DNA of 13,301 bases, taken from the NCBI GenBank assembly GCA_036756705.1, contig DAIOKN010000039.1, positions 1 through 13,301 on the forward strand, written 5' to 3'. The notes beneath the pieces are model-generated. The model ran no database searches, was not told the origin of the DNA, and saw only the letters and a program-made list of their open reading frames with translations. Position 1 is the first letter of the stretch; each line of letters begins with the position of its first letter. Below, piece by piece: positions 1 through 6,338 of the stretch. This stretch comes from Caproicibacter sp002399225. Lineage in GTDB: Bacteria > Bacillota > Clostridia > Oscillospirales > Acutalibacteraceae. The translations under genes were made by a program, and so were the position numbers.

Positions 1-429
1 TTTTATCATATTGTGACTAACTTTTCTATTGGCTCAGTTTTCGGGGCTCAGGTCAATATTTCTTCTTGGAAGAATATAATATCAATAGCAACAACCAATA
101 ATTATACATTTGGACTAAAAACTGATGGTACAGTTATAAAAGCTGGAAACTATGTTTCTATTCCTATTAATGTGTCCAATTGGAAAGGTATTGTTGCAAT
201 TTCATCATCTGATAGTCATATTGTCGGTTTGGAATCTGACGGTTCTGTTATAGCGGTAGGAGATAATAAACAGAATGAATGCGATGTATCCAATTGGAGA
301 GATATTATTGCAGTGAAGGCAGGTTACGGATATACAATTGGTCTTAAGTCTGATGGATCGGTAATTTCAACGTCAAGCGGAGATAATGGAATATACACTA
401 CTACTATGAATTGGAATCTATTTAAATAA
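1..429 (+). CDS. RCC1-repeat (beta-propeller) protein, C-terminal part; 5' end outside window
   Basis: The frame is open from base 1, so this is the 3' part of a longer gene. The GTG at 13 is only the first possible start inside the window and has no ribosome site. It ends at TAA 427-429. The protein is made of RCC1-like repeats of about 38 residues. Counting from the GTG, the repeat tryptophans are at 19, 57, 95 and 134 (SSWKNI, SNWKGI, SNWRDI, MNWNLF), each followed by a GLK/ESDGSV-type strand. Such repeats normally form a beta-propeller used for protein binding; in bacteria they occur in secreted or surface proteins of mostly unknown role. No catalytic motif is visible. The coding DNA is much more AT-rich than the rest of the window and uses A/T-ending codons, which suggests a different origin from the neighbouring genes. 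The family call is fairly sure; the function is unknown. Confidence 0.75.
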   Translation, partial: FYHIVTNFSIGSVFGAQVNISSWKNIISIATTNNYTFGLKTDGTVIKAGNYVSIPINVSNWKGIVAISSSDSHIVGLESDGSVIAVGDNKQNECDVSNWRDIIAVKAGYGYTIGLKSDGSVISTSSGDNGIYTTTMNWNLFK

Positions 430-433
430 TTTT

Positions 434-877
434 TCAAATCCTGCTCTTTTTAAAGAGATTCATCACGGAACAACGTTGCCTTTGGCTTCCGGTGAAAAAA
501 TTTACACCCGTTGGGGATACCGGCAATTTTTTGAAGACCGTACTCTCAGCATTATCCAGCCGGATACTTGCAATACCGGTGGTATTACGGAATGTAAAAA
601 AATCTGCGACATGGCGAATGTTTACGATATTGGCGTTCAGCTTCATGTCTGCGGTGGGCCGATTGCAACAGCGGCAGCCCTCCAGATTGAAACCGTGATT
701 CCCAATTTTGTCATTCATGAGCACCATGTCGGTGCCCAGCAGGCGGATTGTGTCAAGACCGGAAAATATGATTATCAACCGTCCGGAGGAAAATTTTCCG
801 CTCCAGATCTGCCTGGCATCGGTCAGGAGATGTCAGAAGAGGAAATGGCCTCCGCTCAGAAAGTCACCATCCAATAA
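434..877 (+). pseudogene. C-terminal remnant of a mandelate racemase/galactonate dehydratase-type enolase-superfamily enzyme
   Basis: Family-like sequence begins near 434-440 (NPALFKEIHHGTT, then LPLASGE) and runs to TAA 875-877. The TTG at 476 lacks a ribosome site and is not a real start. Counting from it, Glu7 (ASGE), Asp30 (IIQPD), His57 (QLHVCGGP) and Glu82 (HEHH) have the same spacing as Glu235, Asp258, His285 and Glu310 of E. coli D-galactonate dehydratase. These are the third metal ligand, the Asp-His dyad and a transition-state residue. The capping domain, the first two metal ligands and the first catalytic His are absent, so no activity is expected. Family members dehydrate sugar acids to 2-keto-3-deoxy acids, which fits the sugar-acid genes that follow. 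The original substrate cannot be told. The reading frame is otherwise clean, so the truncation may be recent. Confidence 0.8.
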
Positions 878-917
878 AATGATTTCCATTTAGCAGTTCC
901 TTTTCGTAATACAAAGA

Positions 918-967
918 CACGAGGATTTCTTAACCGGGGTGAGTTCGCCGGTTGAGAGATCCTCGTG
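918..967. terminator. Long hairpin between convergent genes, candidate bidirectional terminator
   Basis: Arms 918-937 and 948-967 pair over 20 positions around a 10-base loop: CACGAGGAT with ATCCTCGTG, five middle pairs, and AACCGG with CCGGTT. Two middle pairs are G-U in plus-strand RNA (927/958 and 931/954) but A-C mismatches in minus-strand RNA, so the fold is best in the plus direction. It lies between the end of the dehydratase remnant (877) and the end of the aldo/keto reductase (993). T-runs after the stem are weak on both sides, so termination is inferred from position and stem strength. The rest of 878-992 shows nothing else. Confidence 0.6.
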
Positions 968-992
968 CTATTCTTCCATCGTCCGTAAAGTT

Positions 993-1883
993 TTACTGCA
1001 TATCCAGGGGAAGTTTCCTCCGGGGCGGCGGGTAGCTTCCCGAGAGAGTCTGCAGATCTTCTGGCGTCAGATGGATTAGGTTGGCCTCTGCATTTTCGCG
1101 CACATGGCGGACAGAGCGGGTCATGGGGATTGCGATGGCTTTACTGCTGCGAAGAGCAAAGCTCAACACAATCTGAATGGGGGAGACGCGGTGAGCCGAA
1201 GCAACAGCTTTGACCGCCGGGTTTTCCAGCAGGCCGCTCCGCAGAGAACCGCCCTGCGCCAGTGGGCAGTATGCCATCAGCGGAAGGTTCTGCTTTTCCA
1301 TCCAGGGAAGAAGACTGTACTCGATCCCTCTGGAGGCGAGGTGGTAAAGAACCTGATTGACCTGGCAGTGTTTCCCGCCGGGAGTTTCCCAAAGCTCCTG
1401 CATATCGCCAATGTCGAAATTAGAAACGCCCCAGCCGCGGATCATCCCCTGTTTTTTCAGTTCTTCCATGCAGGTGACGGTTTCCGCAAGCGGGATGCTG
1501 CCACGCCAATGCAGCAGGTACAGATCGAGATAAGTTCCGCCAAGGCGCCGAATGGATTTTTCACAGCTTTTAAAGATAGAGTCGCGCCCGGCGTTTTGGG
1601 GATAAACTTTGGAAACCAGAAACAAGTTATCGCGCGGGATGCCTTGAATCGCTTCCCCCACAAGGCGTTCGGAGGCGCCTTCCCCGTACATTTCGGCGGT
1701 GTCAAGGAGCGTCATGCCAAGCCGGATTCCCGTGCGGAGTGTTTCAATTTCGTTCTTTCTATTTTGGGGGTCCTGTGCCAGATGCCAGGTACCCTGACCA
1801 AGGCGGGGAACCTTTCGGCCGTCTGGAAGCGTAACCAGGCTTTTTTGGTTGATCTGCGCCAGTTCCGAGGGGGTGCAGTCCAT
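993..1883 (-). CDS. Aldo/keto reductase, YeaE-like
   Basis: A 296-residue NADPH-dependent aldo/keto reductase with a TIM-barrel fold, expected in the cytosol. The catalytic tetrad is visible: Asp61 and Tyr66 in DTAEMYGEG, Lys92 in LVSKVYP and His125 in YLLHW. The cofactor-side segment AIPMTRSVRHVRENAEA lies near 251-267. The overall pattern (QGTWH, NQVLYHLASRGIEYSLLPW, C-terminal LDMQ) closely resembles E. coli YeaE, a methylglyoxal reductase, by memory of that sequence. The ATG at 1883 is preceded by AGAAGG with about 10 bases of spacing. It is the last gene of the sugar-acid block, 65 bases after garK and behind a hairpin at the garK end, so it may be transcribed by read-through. A role in reducing an aldehyde formed in the pathway is an inference; the physiological substrate is unknown. 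Confidence 0.85.
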   Translation of the reverse strand: MDCTPSELAQINQKSLVTLPDGRKVPRLGQGTWHLAQDPQNRKNEIETLRTGIRLGMTLLDTAEMYGEGASERLVGEAIQGIPRDNLFLVSKVYPQNAGRDSIFKSCEKSIRRLGGTYLDLYLLHWRGSIPLAETVTCMEELKKQGMIRGWGVSNFDIGDMQELWETPGGKHCQVNQVLYHLASRGIEYSLLPWMEKQNLPLMAYCPLAQGGSLRSGLLENPAVKAVASAHRVSPIQIVLSFALRSSKAIAIPMTRSVRHVRENAEANLIHLTPEDLQTLSGSYPPPRRKLPLDMQ

Positions 1884-1934
1884 TTCAATCCATCCTTCTT
1901 TCTGTCAGATTGTTTCAATGTCGGCCGGCTGAAC

Positions 1935-1962
1935 GAAAAAGCGCGGTTTCAGGCGCTTTTTC
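1935..1962 (-). terminator. Rho-independent terminator overlapping the garK stop codon
   Basis: A perfect 10-bp inverted repeat, GAAAAAGCGC (1935-1944) and GCGCTTTTTC (1953-1962), encloses an 8-base loop. Read on the minus strand it is an A-run, a GCGC stem and a T-run, as in a short intrinsic terminator. The garK stop (1949-1951) lies in the loop. The GC core is only four pairs, so some read-through into the reductase gene is likely. Confidence 0.55.
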
Positions 1963-3091
1963 TCTGTTTTTGGATCAGCCGCATCAAGTTGTCCATGGTT
2001 TCATTCAGGTCGCTTTTGCTGCGGGTTTTGGCTTTCTTGAAGTCGACCGCGACGCGGTTGATGCTGAATACGGCCGTTACGCCCATGTCGTAAACCGAGT
2101 GGATGTCATCGCCGACGTTGCCGACAACCGCGAGGACCGGAATGTTTTGATTTTTTGCTCTGCGTGCGACTCCGATTACGACCTTGCCCCGCAGGCTTTG
2201 GGTATCCAGACGGCCTTCTCCCGTGAAAATGAAATCGGCATTTTCAATCAGGTGTTCAAAGTTCACCGTGTCGAGAAGCACGTCGATGCCCATTTGAAGG
2301 CGCGCTCCGAAAAAGGCGACCGCACCGCCGCCCATGCCGCCCGCTGCGCCGGCGCCGGGGATCTGAGAAATGTCCTGATGAAGCTGTTCCGCCACAACTT
2401 CGGATAGATGCCGGAGGCCTTGGTCCAAAAGCTTCACCATCTCCGGATCGGCGCCCTTCTGCGGCCCGAATACAAAAGCGGCACCGTTTTCCCCAAACAA
2501 GGGATTGTCAATGTCGCACATAGCGCGGATTTCGGCTTGACGAAGAGCGGGTGAAAGCTTGGAATCGTCAATTTTCGCAATTTTGGACAAAGTGCCTCCG
2601 ACCGGGACGAAAGGATTTCCATGGTCGTCCAAAAACTGGATTCCGGCGGCTGCAGCAGCACCGGTTCCGCCGTCATTTGTGCAGCTCCCGCCGAGGGCGA
2701 GGATGATTTTCCGGCATCCGTGTTCCGCTGCATGAAGCATCAGCTGGCCGACGCCGTAAGTGGTCGTCTGGTCGGGATGAAGCTGGCTGCCTACCAGAGG
2801 CAGGCCGGCGCAGGCCGCCATTTCAATCACCGCGGTTTTTCCCCCGTCGACAACGCCGTAAAAGCTCCGCATTTCTTCTCCGTAGGGGCCCTTCACCGTT
2901 ACCTCTACTTTTTCTCCTTCCATAGCGGACAGAAAAGCATCCACGCTGCCTTCGCCGCCGTCCGCCACCGGAATGGAAACCGTCTGCGCCTCCGGATCAT
3001 GCCGGTGAATGGACCGACTCATGATGTCGCAGATTTCTTTTGAGCTCATGGTTCCCTTAAAGGAATCTGGAATTAAAATGTATTTACTCAC
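1949..3091 (-). CDS. garK: Glycerate 2-kinase (GarK/GlxK family)
   Basis: This 380-residue enzyme phosphorylates D-glycerate with ATP to 2-phosphoglycerate, feeding lower glycolysis. Length and motifs fit the type-I glycerate kinase family: DSFKG (9-13), PVADGGEG (41-48), LGGSCTNDGGTG (133-144), CDIDNPLFG (192-200), the glycine-rich GAGAAGGMGGG (246-256) and FTGEGRLDTQS (289-299). The start is GTG at 3091, chosen because GGGAGGAG stands six bases upstream and MSKYILIPDSFKG matches the family N-terminus. It follows garR after a 170-base gap that contains a hairpin, so it may be expressed less than garR or from its own weak promoter. With garR it forms the glycerate branch of glucarate/galactarate use. 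Specificity for the 2-position is assigned from the family, not from a residue seen here. Confidence 0.92.
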   Translation of the reverse strand: MSKYILIPDSFKGTMSSKEICDIMSRSIHRHDPEAQTVSIPVADGGEGSVDAFLSAMEGEKVEVTVKGPYGEEMRSFYGVVDGGKTAVIEMAACAGLPLVGSQLHPDQTTTYGVGQLMLHAAEHGCRKIILALGGSCTNDGGTGAAAAAGIQFLDDHGNPFVPVGGTLSKIAKIDDSKLSPALRQAEIRAMCDIDNPLFGENGAAFVFGPQKGADPEMVKLLDQGLRHLSEVVAEQLHQDISQIPGAGAAGGMGGGAVAFFGARLQMGIDVLLDTVNFEHLIENADFIFTGEGRLDTQSLRGKVVIGVARRAKNQNIPVLAVVGNVGDDIHSVYDMGVTAVFSINRVAVDFKKAKTRSKSDLNETMDNLMRLIQKQRKSA

Positions 3092-3187
3092 TAATTTCTC
3101 CTCCCTTGTATCTGCCCGGACACCTTGTTCCTGGAAAGCCGCCGCCCAAAGAAACGGCTGGCAATCCCGCTCCGCTATTTATAAAAT

Positions 3188-3238
3188 CAGAGCATTTTCA
3201 GTGGAACCCTATCCAAAAGATTCCATCGAAATGCTCTG
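3188..3238 (-). terminator. Hairpin in the garR-garK gap, candidate terminator or attenuating stem
   Basis: Arms CAGAGCATTT (3188-3197) and AAATGCTCTG (3229-3238) pair perfectly over 10 bp. An inner TGGAA/TTCCA pairing (3202-3206 with 3221-3225) can extend it. On the minus strand it follows the garR stop (3262) by 23 bases and is followed by the AT-rich ATTTTATAAAT. It could terminate or process the gntR-lyase-garR transcript before garK. The T-run is interrupted, so partial termination is more likely than full. Confidence 0.5.
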
Positions 3239-3261
3239 CCATAGTCCTTTAAAACGAAGGT

Positions 3262-4146
3262 TTATTTACCAATTTTTGTGCCGGATACCTTAGCATAGTA
3301 ATTTGCAAGGCTGCTGTGGTCTTCCTGGCCGCGTCCGTCGGCATGCAGCGTTTGCAGCATTTCCATGACCTCTGCGGTCAGCGGCAGCGGAGAGCCAACA
3401 CGATGACCGGTTTCCAGAGCGTTGTTCAAATCCTTAATATGCAGGTCAACCTTAAATCCGGGTTTGAAATTGCCATCCAGCATCATGGGAACTTTAGCGT
3501 CCATTACCGTGGAACCCGCGAGGCCGCCGCGAATTGCCTGGAAGACGACCGCCGGATCTACACCGGATTTTTTGGAAAGGGTAAATGCTTCCGCACATGC
3601 TGCGATATTGCAGGCTACGATGACCTGATTTGCAAGTTTGGTCGTATTCCCTGCGCCGATCGAGCCGCAGTAAACCACGCTGCCGCCCATTGTGTTTAAA
3701 AGATCTTTCACTTGCTCGAACAGTTCCTTCTCACCGCCGACCATGATGGACATCGTCCCATCGATCGCTTTCGGCTCACCGCCGGATACAGGAGCATCCA
3801 ACATCTTTACGCCCTTTTCGGCACATGCCTTGCAGACTTCCTGAGACATACCGGGCGCAATCGAACTCATATCGATCAGGATTGAACCGGACTGGGCACC
3901 TTCCAGAATACCGCCTTTTCCCAGCACAACCGTCTTTACTTGAGGAGAGTTGGGGAGCATGGTGATCAGCATTTTGCACTGTTCGGCCACATTCTTGGAA
4001 GAAGTGGCTGCCTTTGCGCCTGAGGCCACAACGTTGTCAATATTTTCTTTTTTAATATCGTAAGCGATCACTTCATGGCCTGCTTTCAGCAGATTGCGGA
4101 CCATAGGCTTTCCCATGATTCCAAGTCCAACAAAACCGATTCTCAA
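3262..4146 (-). CDS. garR: 2-hydroxy-3-oxopropionate (tartronate semialdehyde) reductase
   Basis: Reduces tartronate semialdehyde to D-glycerate with NAD(P)H, the step before glycerate kinase. The N-terminal Rossmann motif GLGIMG is at 7-12. DAPVSGGEPKA (117-127) holds the substrate-binding Ser-Gly-Gly, and GNTTKLANQ (166-174) holds the catalytic Lys170. These match the beta-hydroxyacid dehydrogenase family and the 294-residue length of GarR/GlxR. I place the start at TTG 4146, giving MRIGFVGLGIMG. It has AGAAAGGAAGA just upstream with good spacing, while the in-frame ATG at 4179 adds 11 non-conserved residues and has no ribosome site. It follows the DapA-family gene by 41 bases, so co-transcription is likely. 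A 3-hydroxyisobutyrate dehydrogenase is the main alternative, but garK next door favours GarR. Confidence 0.9.
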   Translation of the reverse strand: MRIGFVGLGIMGKPMVRNLLKAGHEVIAYDIKKENIDNVVASGAKAATSSKNVAEQCKMLITMLPNSPQVKTVVLGKGGILEGAQSGSILIDMSSIAPGMSQEVCKACAEKGVKMLDAPVSGGEPKAIDGTMSIMVGGEKELFEQVKDLLNTMGGSVVYCGSIGAGNTTKLANQVIVACNIAACAEAFTLSKKSGVDPAVVFQAIRGGLAGSTVMDAKVPMMLDGNFKPGFKVDLHIKDLNNALETGHRVGSPLPLTAEVMEMLQTLHADGRGQEDHSSLANYYAKVSGTKIGK

Positions 4147-4187
4147 TTTAAATCTTCCTTTCTGATGTTGATGTATCATTAAAAAAA

Positions 4188-5096
4188 TCAGTTGGCTAAG
4201 TTACCTAATTTTGACAGCTCCGCTTTCATGAGTTCCAGACTCTTTCCCGAAGCGGGAAGATTTGGGGTATAGGGTTTGCCAACATTGCGGCCGACCAGAT
4301 TGGCAAGATCCTTTGTCGCCACAGGAAAGCTGGCCTTGTCCATCGACAGGCGGAGGGGATTCAGATGGAACTGTGCCTCGCGGGCTCCATCGATATCCCC
4401 TTTCTGTACTTTGTCATAAATGGAGGTGACCAGCTTGGGAACAAAGTTTGCCGTTGTGGCGACGCAGCCGACGGCTCCATGCATCAGGGCGCCAAAAATC
4501 AAGGTGTCTTTTCCGCCGAACACGCGAAAACCAATATCGCGATTCCGGCGGATAAATTCTTCTGTCTGGGTCATGTCACCGGAAGAATCTTTCATGCCGA
4601 CGATGTTGTCGACTTCGTGCGCGAGCTTTTCAACCAGATCTCCGCTCATTGTATATCCGGTGCGCCCAGGGTTGTTATAGAGCAGCATTGGAACGTCTGG
4701 CACGGATTCGGCAATCGTTTTGAAGTGGAGATAAAGCTCCGCTTCCGTGGGCTTCAGAAACATCGGCTGCAAAACTGAAATGCCGCTTACGCCCAGTTCC
4801 CGAGCCGCTTTGGCCAGTTTGACGCACTTAGGTGTATGGATCACACCGATTCCCATATAGACGGGAACTCGGCCAGCTGCCTGACTAAGAATGATTTTTA
4901 CGGCGCGGAGGTACTCATCCTCGTCTACCATGTAGAATTCGCCGTTGCTGCCGAAAGCCAAGATGCCGAGCACGCCACCGTCGATGACAAAATCGACCTG
5001 CTCGCGCAGTTTTGCCTCATCTATTTTTTCATCCTTGTCGATCGGCGTCAGAATCGGCACGATAATGCCTTTCATAAAATCAAGATTTTTTTTCAT
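4188..5096 (-). CDS. DapA-family (dihydrodipicolinate synthase/N-acetylneuraminate lyase superfamily) aldolase or dehydratase
   Basis: A 302-residue class I lyase that uses a Schiff-base lysine. Visible motifs are the keto-acid carboxylate loop GSNGEF (49-54), catalytic Tyr140 in LLYNNPGRTGY and Schiff-base Lys169 in VGMKDSSGD. The start is ATG 5096, because AGGGAG stands eight bases upstream and MKGIIVPILTPI then lies where the family begins; the longer open frame to 5201 runs into the gntR gene. It sits 22 bases after gntR and 41 before garR. Housekeeping lysine biosynthesis is unlikely in this setting. I infer that it cleaves a 2-keto-3-deoxy sugar acid to pyruvate plus an aldehyde (tartronate semialdehyde if the substrate is 5-keto-4-deoxyglucarate), taking the place of GarL. 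The alternative is 5-dehydro-4-deoxyglucarate dehydratase, whose product, 2-oxoglutarate semialdehyde, would not feed GarR and GarK. Confidence 0.85.
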   Translation of the reverse strand: MKKNLDFMKGIIVPILTPIDKDEKIDEAKLREQVDFVIDGGVLGILAFGSNGEFYMVDEDEYLRAVKIILSQAAGRVPVYMGIGVIHTPKCVKLAKAARELGVSGISVLQPMFLKPTEAELYLHFKTIAESVPDVPMLLYNNPGRTGYTMSGDLVEKLAHEVDNIVGMKDSSGDMTQTEEFIRRNRDIGFRVFGGKDTLIFGALMHGAVGCVATTANFVPKLVTSIYDKVQKGDIDGAREAQFHLNPLRLSMDKASFPVATKDLANLVGRNVGKPYTPNLPASGKSLELMKAELSKLGNLAN

Positions 5097-5118
5097 CTGA
5101 CGGACTCCCTTTTTTAAT

Positions 5119-5784
5119 TTACTTATGCTCCGAACCTTTTTGATTGATGACGACGGGCGCTTCTCTGACATGCTGCACCATGAGCCTTTCCGCAAGTTCA
5201 CTGTCTCTCTTTTTTACGGCCTGCAAAATGGCAATGTGTTCCGCGTGCCGGTCCTGAATGTTTTTGTAGTCGATCTGATTCACCACATTCCGGATGGAGT
5301 TGTCAATCGAACGAAGATTTTCTCCCAGATGGATAACATATCCGTTGTGAGAAGCATTCCGGAGAACATTATGAAATTCGTCGTTTTTCCGGCTGATCAA
5401 ATCGACTTCTTTGCGGGATGTGATCAACGGTTCCACACAGTCCAAAACCGACTGCATTTCCTGAATTTCCTCCTCTGTTGCATAGCGGGCGGCAAAATTA
5501 GCAGCTACGCCATCAATTGCACTTCTCAAATAAACGATTTGCTTCAAGTGCCCTAAAACGTCCGAGGAGATAAAGGAACCCCTGCGAGGTGCGCTGACAA
5601 TGAGACCTTCAACTTGCAAAACCCGAAAAGCCTCTTTCACGGGGGTAGTGCTTACTTTTAACATGGAACTGATTTTTCTTTCGCTGATCTTTTCATGGCT
5701 TTTCAGTTCACCGTTCAAGATCATCTGGTGGATGATATCAACTACTTGGTCCCGCAAGGGGACAGAATCAATAATTTCTTTCAT
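5119..5784 (-). CDS. GntR-family transcriptional regulator, FadR subfamily (FCD domain)
   Basis: A 221-residue dimeric repressor type. The winged helix-turn-helix covers about residues 8-72 (KISERKISSMLKVSTTPVKEAFRVL, then GLI and PRRGSFI). The helical FCD ligand domain covers about 80-210, with the usual metal/ligand set Asp135, His138, His183 and His205. FCD regulators of this kind often sense sugar acids. I choose ATG 5784 (MKEIID), with AGAGA six bases upstream; ATG 5790 is two codons earlier and too close to that site. The open frame continues to 5949 but crosses the promoter and operator, so the longer start is rejected. It is the first gene of the sugar-acid operon, and the palindrome at 5799-5817 suggests that it controls itself and the genes behind it. 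The ligand is not visible from sequence. Confidence 0.9.
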   Translation of the reverse strand: MKEIIDSVPLRDQVVDIIHQMILNGELKSHEKISERKISSMLKVSTTPVKEAFRVLQVEGLIVSAPRRGSFISSDVLGHLKQIVYLRSAIDGVAANFAARYATEEEIQEMQSVLDCVEPLITSRKEVDLISRKNDEFHNVLRNASHNGYVIHLGENLRSIDNSIRNVVNQIDYKNIQDRHAEHIAILQAVKKRDSELAERLMVQHVREAPVVINQKGSEHK

Positions 5785-5798
5785 AACCATTCTCTTTT

Positions 5799-5817
5799 CT
5801 GATATCTGGTATATCAG
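5799..5817. promoter_or_regulatory. Palindromic operator, likely site of the GntR regulator
   Basis: CTGATATCTGGTATATCAG is a perfect 7-bp inverted repeat (CTGATAT/ATATCAG) around five bases. It lies directly after the predicted transcription start and ends 15 bases before the gntR ATG. That is a normal place for autorepression by a FadR-type regulator. Assignment to this protein is inferred from position; I saw no second copy in the window. Confidence 0.6.
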
Positions 5818-5826
5818 TTTAGTTAT

Positions 5827-5855
5827 AAAATACCACAGATTTGCCGGGCTGTCAA
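5827..5855 (-). promoter_or_regulatory. Vegetative (sigma-A) promoter of the gntR sugar-acid operon
   Basis: On the minus strand, TTGACA (5855-5850) is a perfect -35 box. After 17 bases comes TATTTT (5832-5827) as the -10 box, four of six matches. The expected start near 5820 puts the operator at about +2 to +21, so bound repressor would block initiation or early elongation. Confidence 0.7.
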
Positions 5856-6026
5856 TCTGTTTTTTGAAAATCTTAAAGACTTTTTGCAAGCGCAGGCGCG
5901 GCTTTATGCGATTGAGAACTTCCGCCCGCAGGTTTATGTTTTCCCGCACGCAGCGAATTTTGTCTTTTCACGTTTTGTCTGTTTGTCCAGCCGGGCCACA
6001 GCAGGGCAAGGTAGCCATATCCGATG

Positions 6027-6042
6027 ATTCGAAATTTTGAAT
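6027..6042. promoter_or_regulatory. Candidate LysR-type regulator binding site
   Basis: ATTCGAAATTTTGAAT is a 16-base palindrome with one mismatched pair of positions. It contains a T-N11-A element (T6029 to A6041), the usual core of LysR sites. Its centre is about 64 bases before the predicted start of the promoter at 6063-6091, the classic position for LysR activators. A degraded LysR gene lies just downstream. Binding is an inference. Confidence 0.4.
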
Positions 6043-6062
6043 AGATAAATAAGATTATCCTT

Positions 6063-6091
6063 TTGACTTATTAAATCATGAACGATATAAT
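6063..6091 (+). promoter_or_regulatory. gudD: Strong sigma-A promoter reading into the gudD remnant
   Basis: TTGACT (6063-6068, five of six matches) is followed after exactly 17 bases by a perfect TATAAT (6086-6091). The start is expected near 6098, leaving a leader of about 150 bases before the GTG at 6247. The promoter looks intact although the gene behind it is reduced to 29 codons. Confidence 0.75.
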
Positions 6092-6246
6092 GAATCCGTC
6101 AATAAAAACGATAAACAGAGACAATAATTATGCATATTATCTAAAATACTTCTGCCGCTTTTGGATCAGAAAGAATGTGCACAGAAAGCATCCCTCGCAC
6201 TTTTCCATTTCTAATTACATTCTTTGAGCTTATAGGAGGAAGTATT

Positions 6247-6336
6247 GTGACGCCGACTGTGCTGAAAATGGAAGTTTTTCCGGTAGCGGGAAAGGACAGC
6301 ATGGAGATGAATCTTTCCGGCGCCCATGCCCCTTAG
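6247..6336 (+). pseudogene. gudD: N-terminal remnant of glucarate dehydratase
   Basis: GTG 6247 has a near-perfect ribosome site (AGGAGGA, 6234-6240) and opens 29 codons ending at TAG 6334-6336. The peptide closely follows the start of E. coli GudD, where TPVVTEMQVIPVAG, DSM and MNLSGAHAPFFTRN are found. Here the matching parts are TPTVLKMEVFPVAG, DSM and MNLSGAHAP, and the match breaks off right after that proline. The full enzyme (about 445 residues) dehydrates D-glucarate to 5-keto-4-deoxyglucarate, the step before the lyase encoded nearby. Everything after codon 29 is gone, and LysR sequence begins within a few bases. A short translated peptide may still be made. The identification rests on my memory of the GudD N-terminus and is fairly sure because the last stretch is distinctive. 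Confidence 0.75.
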
Positions 6337-6338
6337 GT

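Larger units (their letters stand above)
5856..6246. other. Divergent intergenic region between gntR and the gudD remnant
   Basis: About 390 bases without a gene. The left part (5856-6020) shows no recognisable feature. The right part (6027-6246) is AT-rich and holds the LysR-type palindrome, the plus-strand promoter, a leader of about 150 bases and the ribosome site AGGAGGA (6234-6240) of the gudD remnant. The two promoters point away from each other, as is usual for a pathway with divergently transcribed halves. Confidence 0.6.

Noticed and set aside
1104..2093. Long plus-strand open frame (329 codons) opposite the reductase and garK
   Set aside because: It lies antisense to two well-identified genes, has no ribosome site or family resemblance, and is explained by GC-rich third positions.
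5785..5949. N-terminal extension of the GntR regulator to 5949
   Set aside because: It would run through the TTGACA promoter and the palindrome, and winged-helix regulators of this family start close to the chosen ATG.
6101..6118. Possible catabolite-responsive (cre) element in the gudD leader
   Set aside because: A loose fit around AAACGATAAACA only; the spacing and two conserved bases do not match the consensus.
6108..6145. AT-rich ATAAT/ATTAT symmetry around TATGCATA in the gudD leader
   Set aside because: The arms do not align symmetrically and the region is AT-rich, so this is expected by chance.
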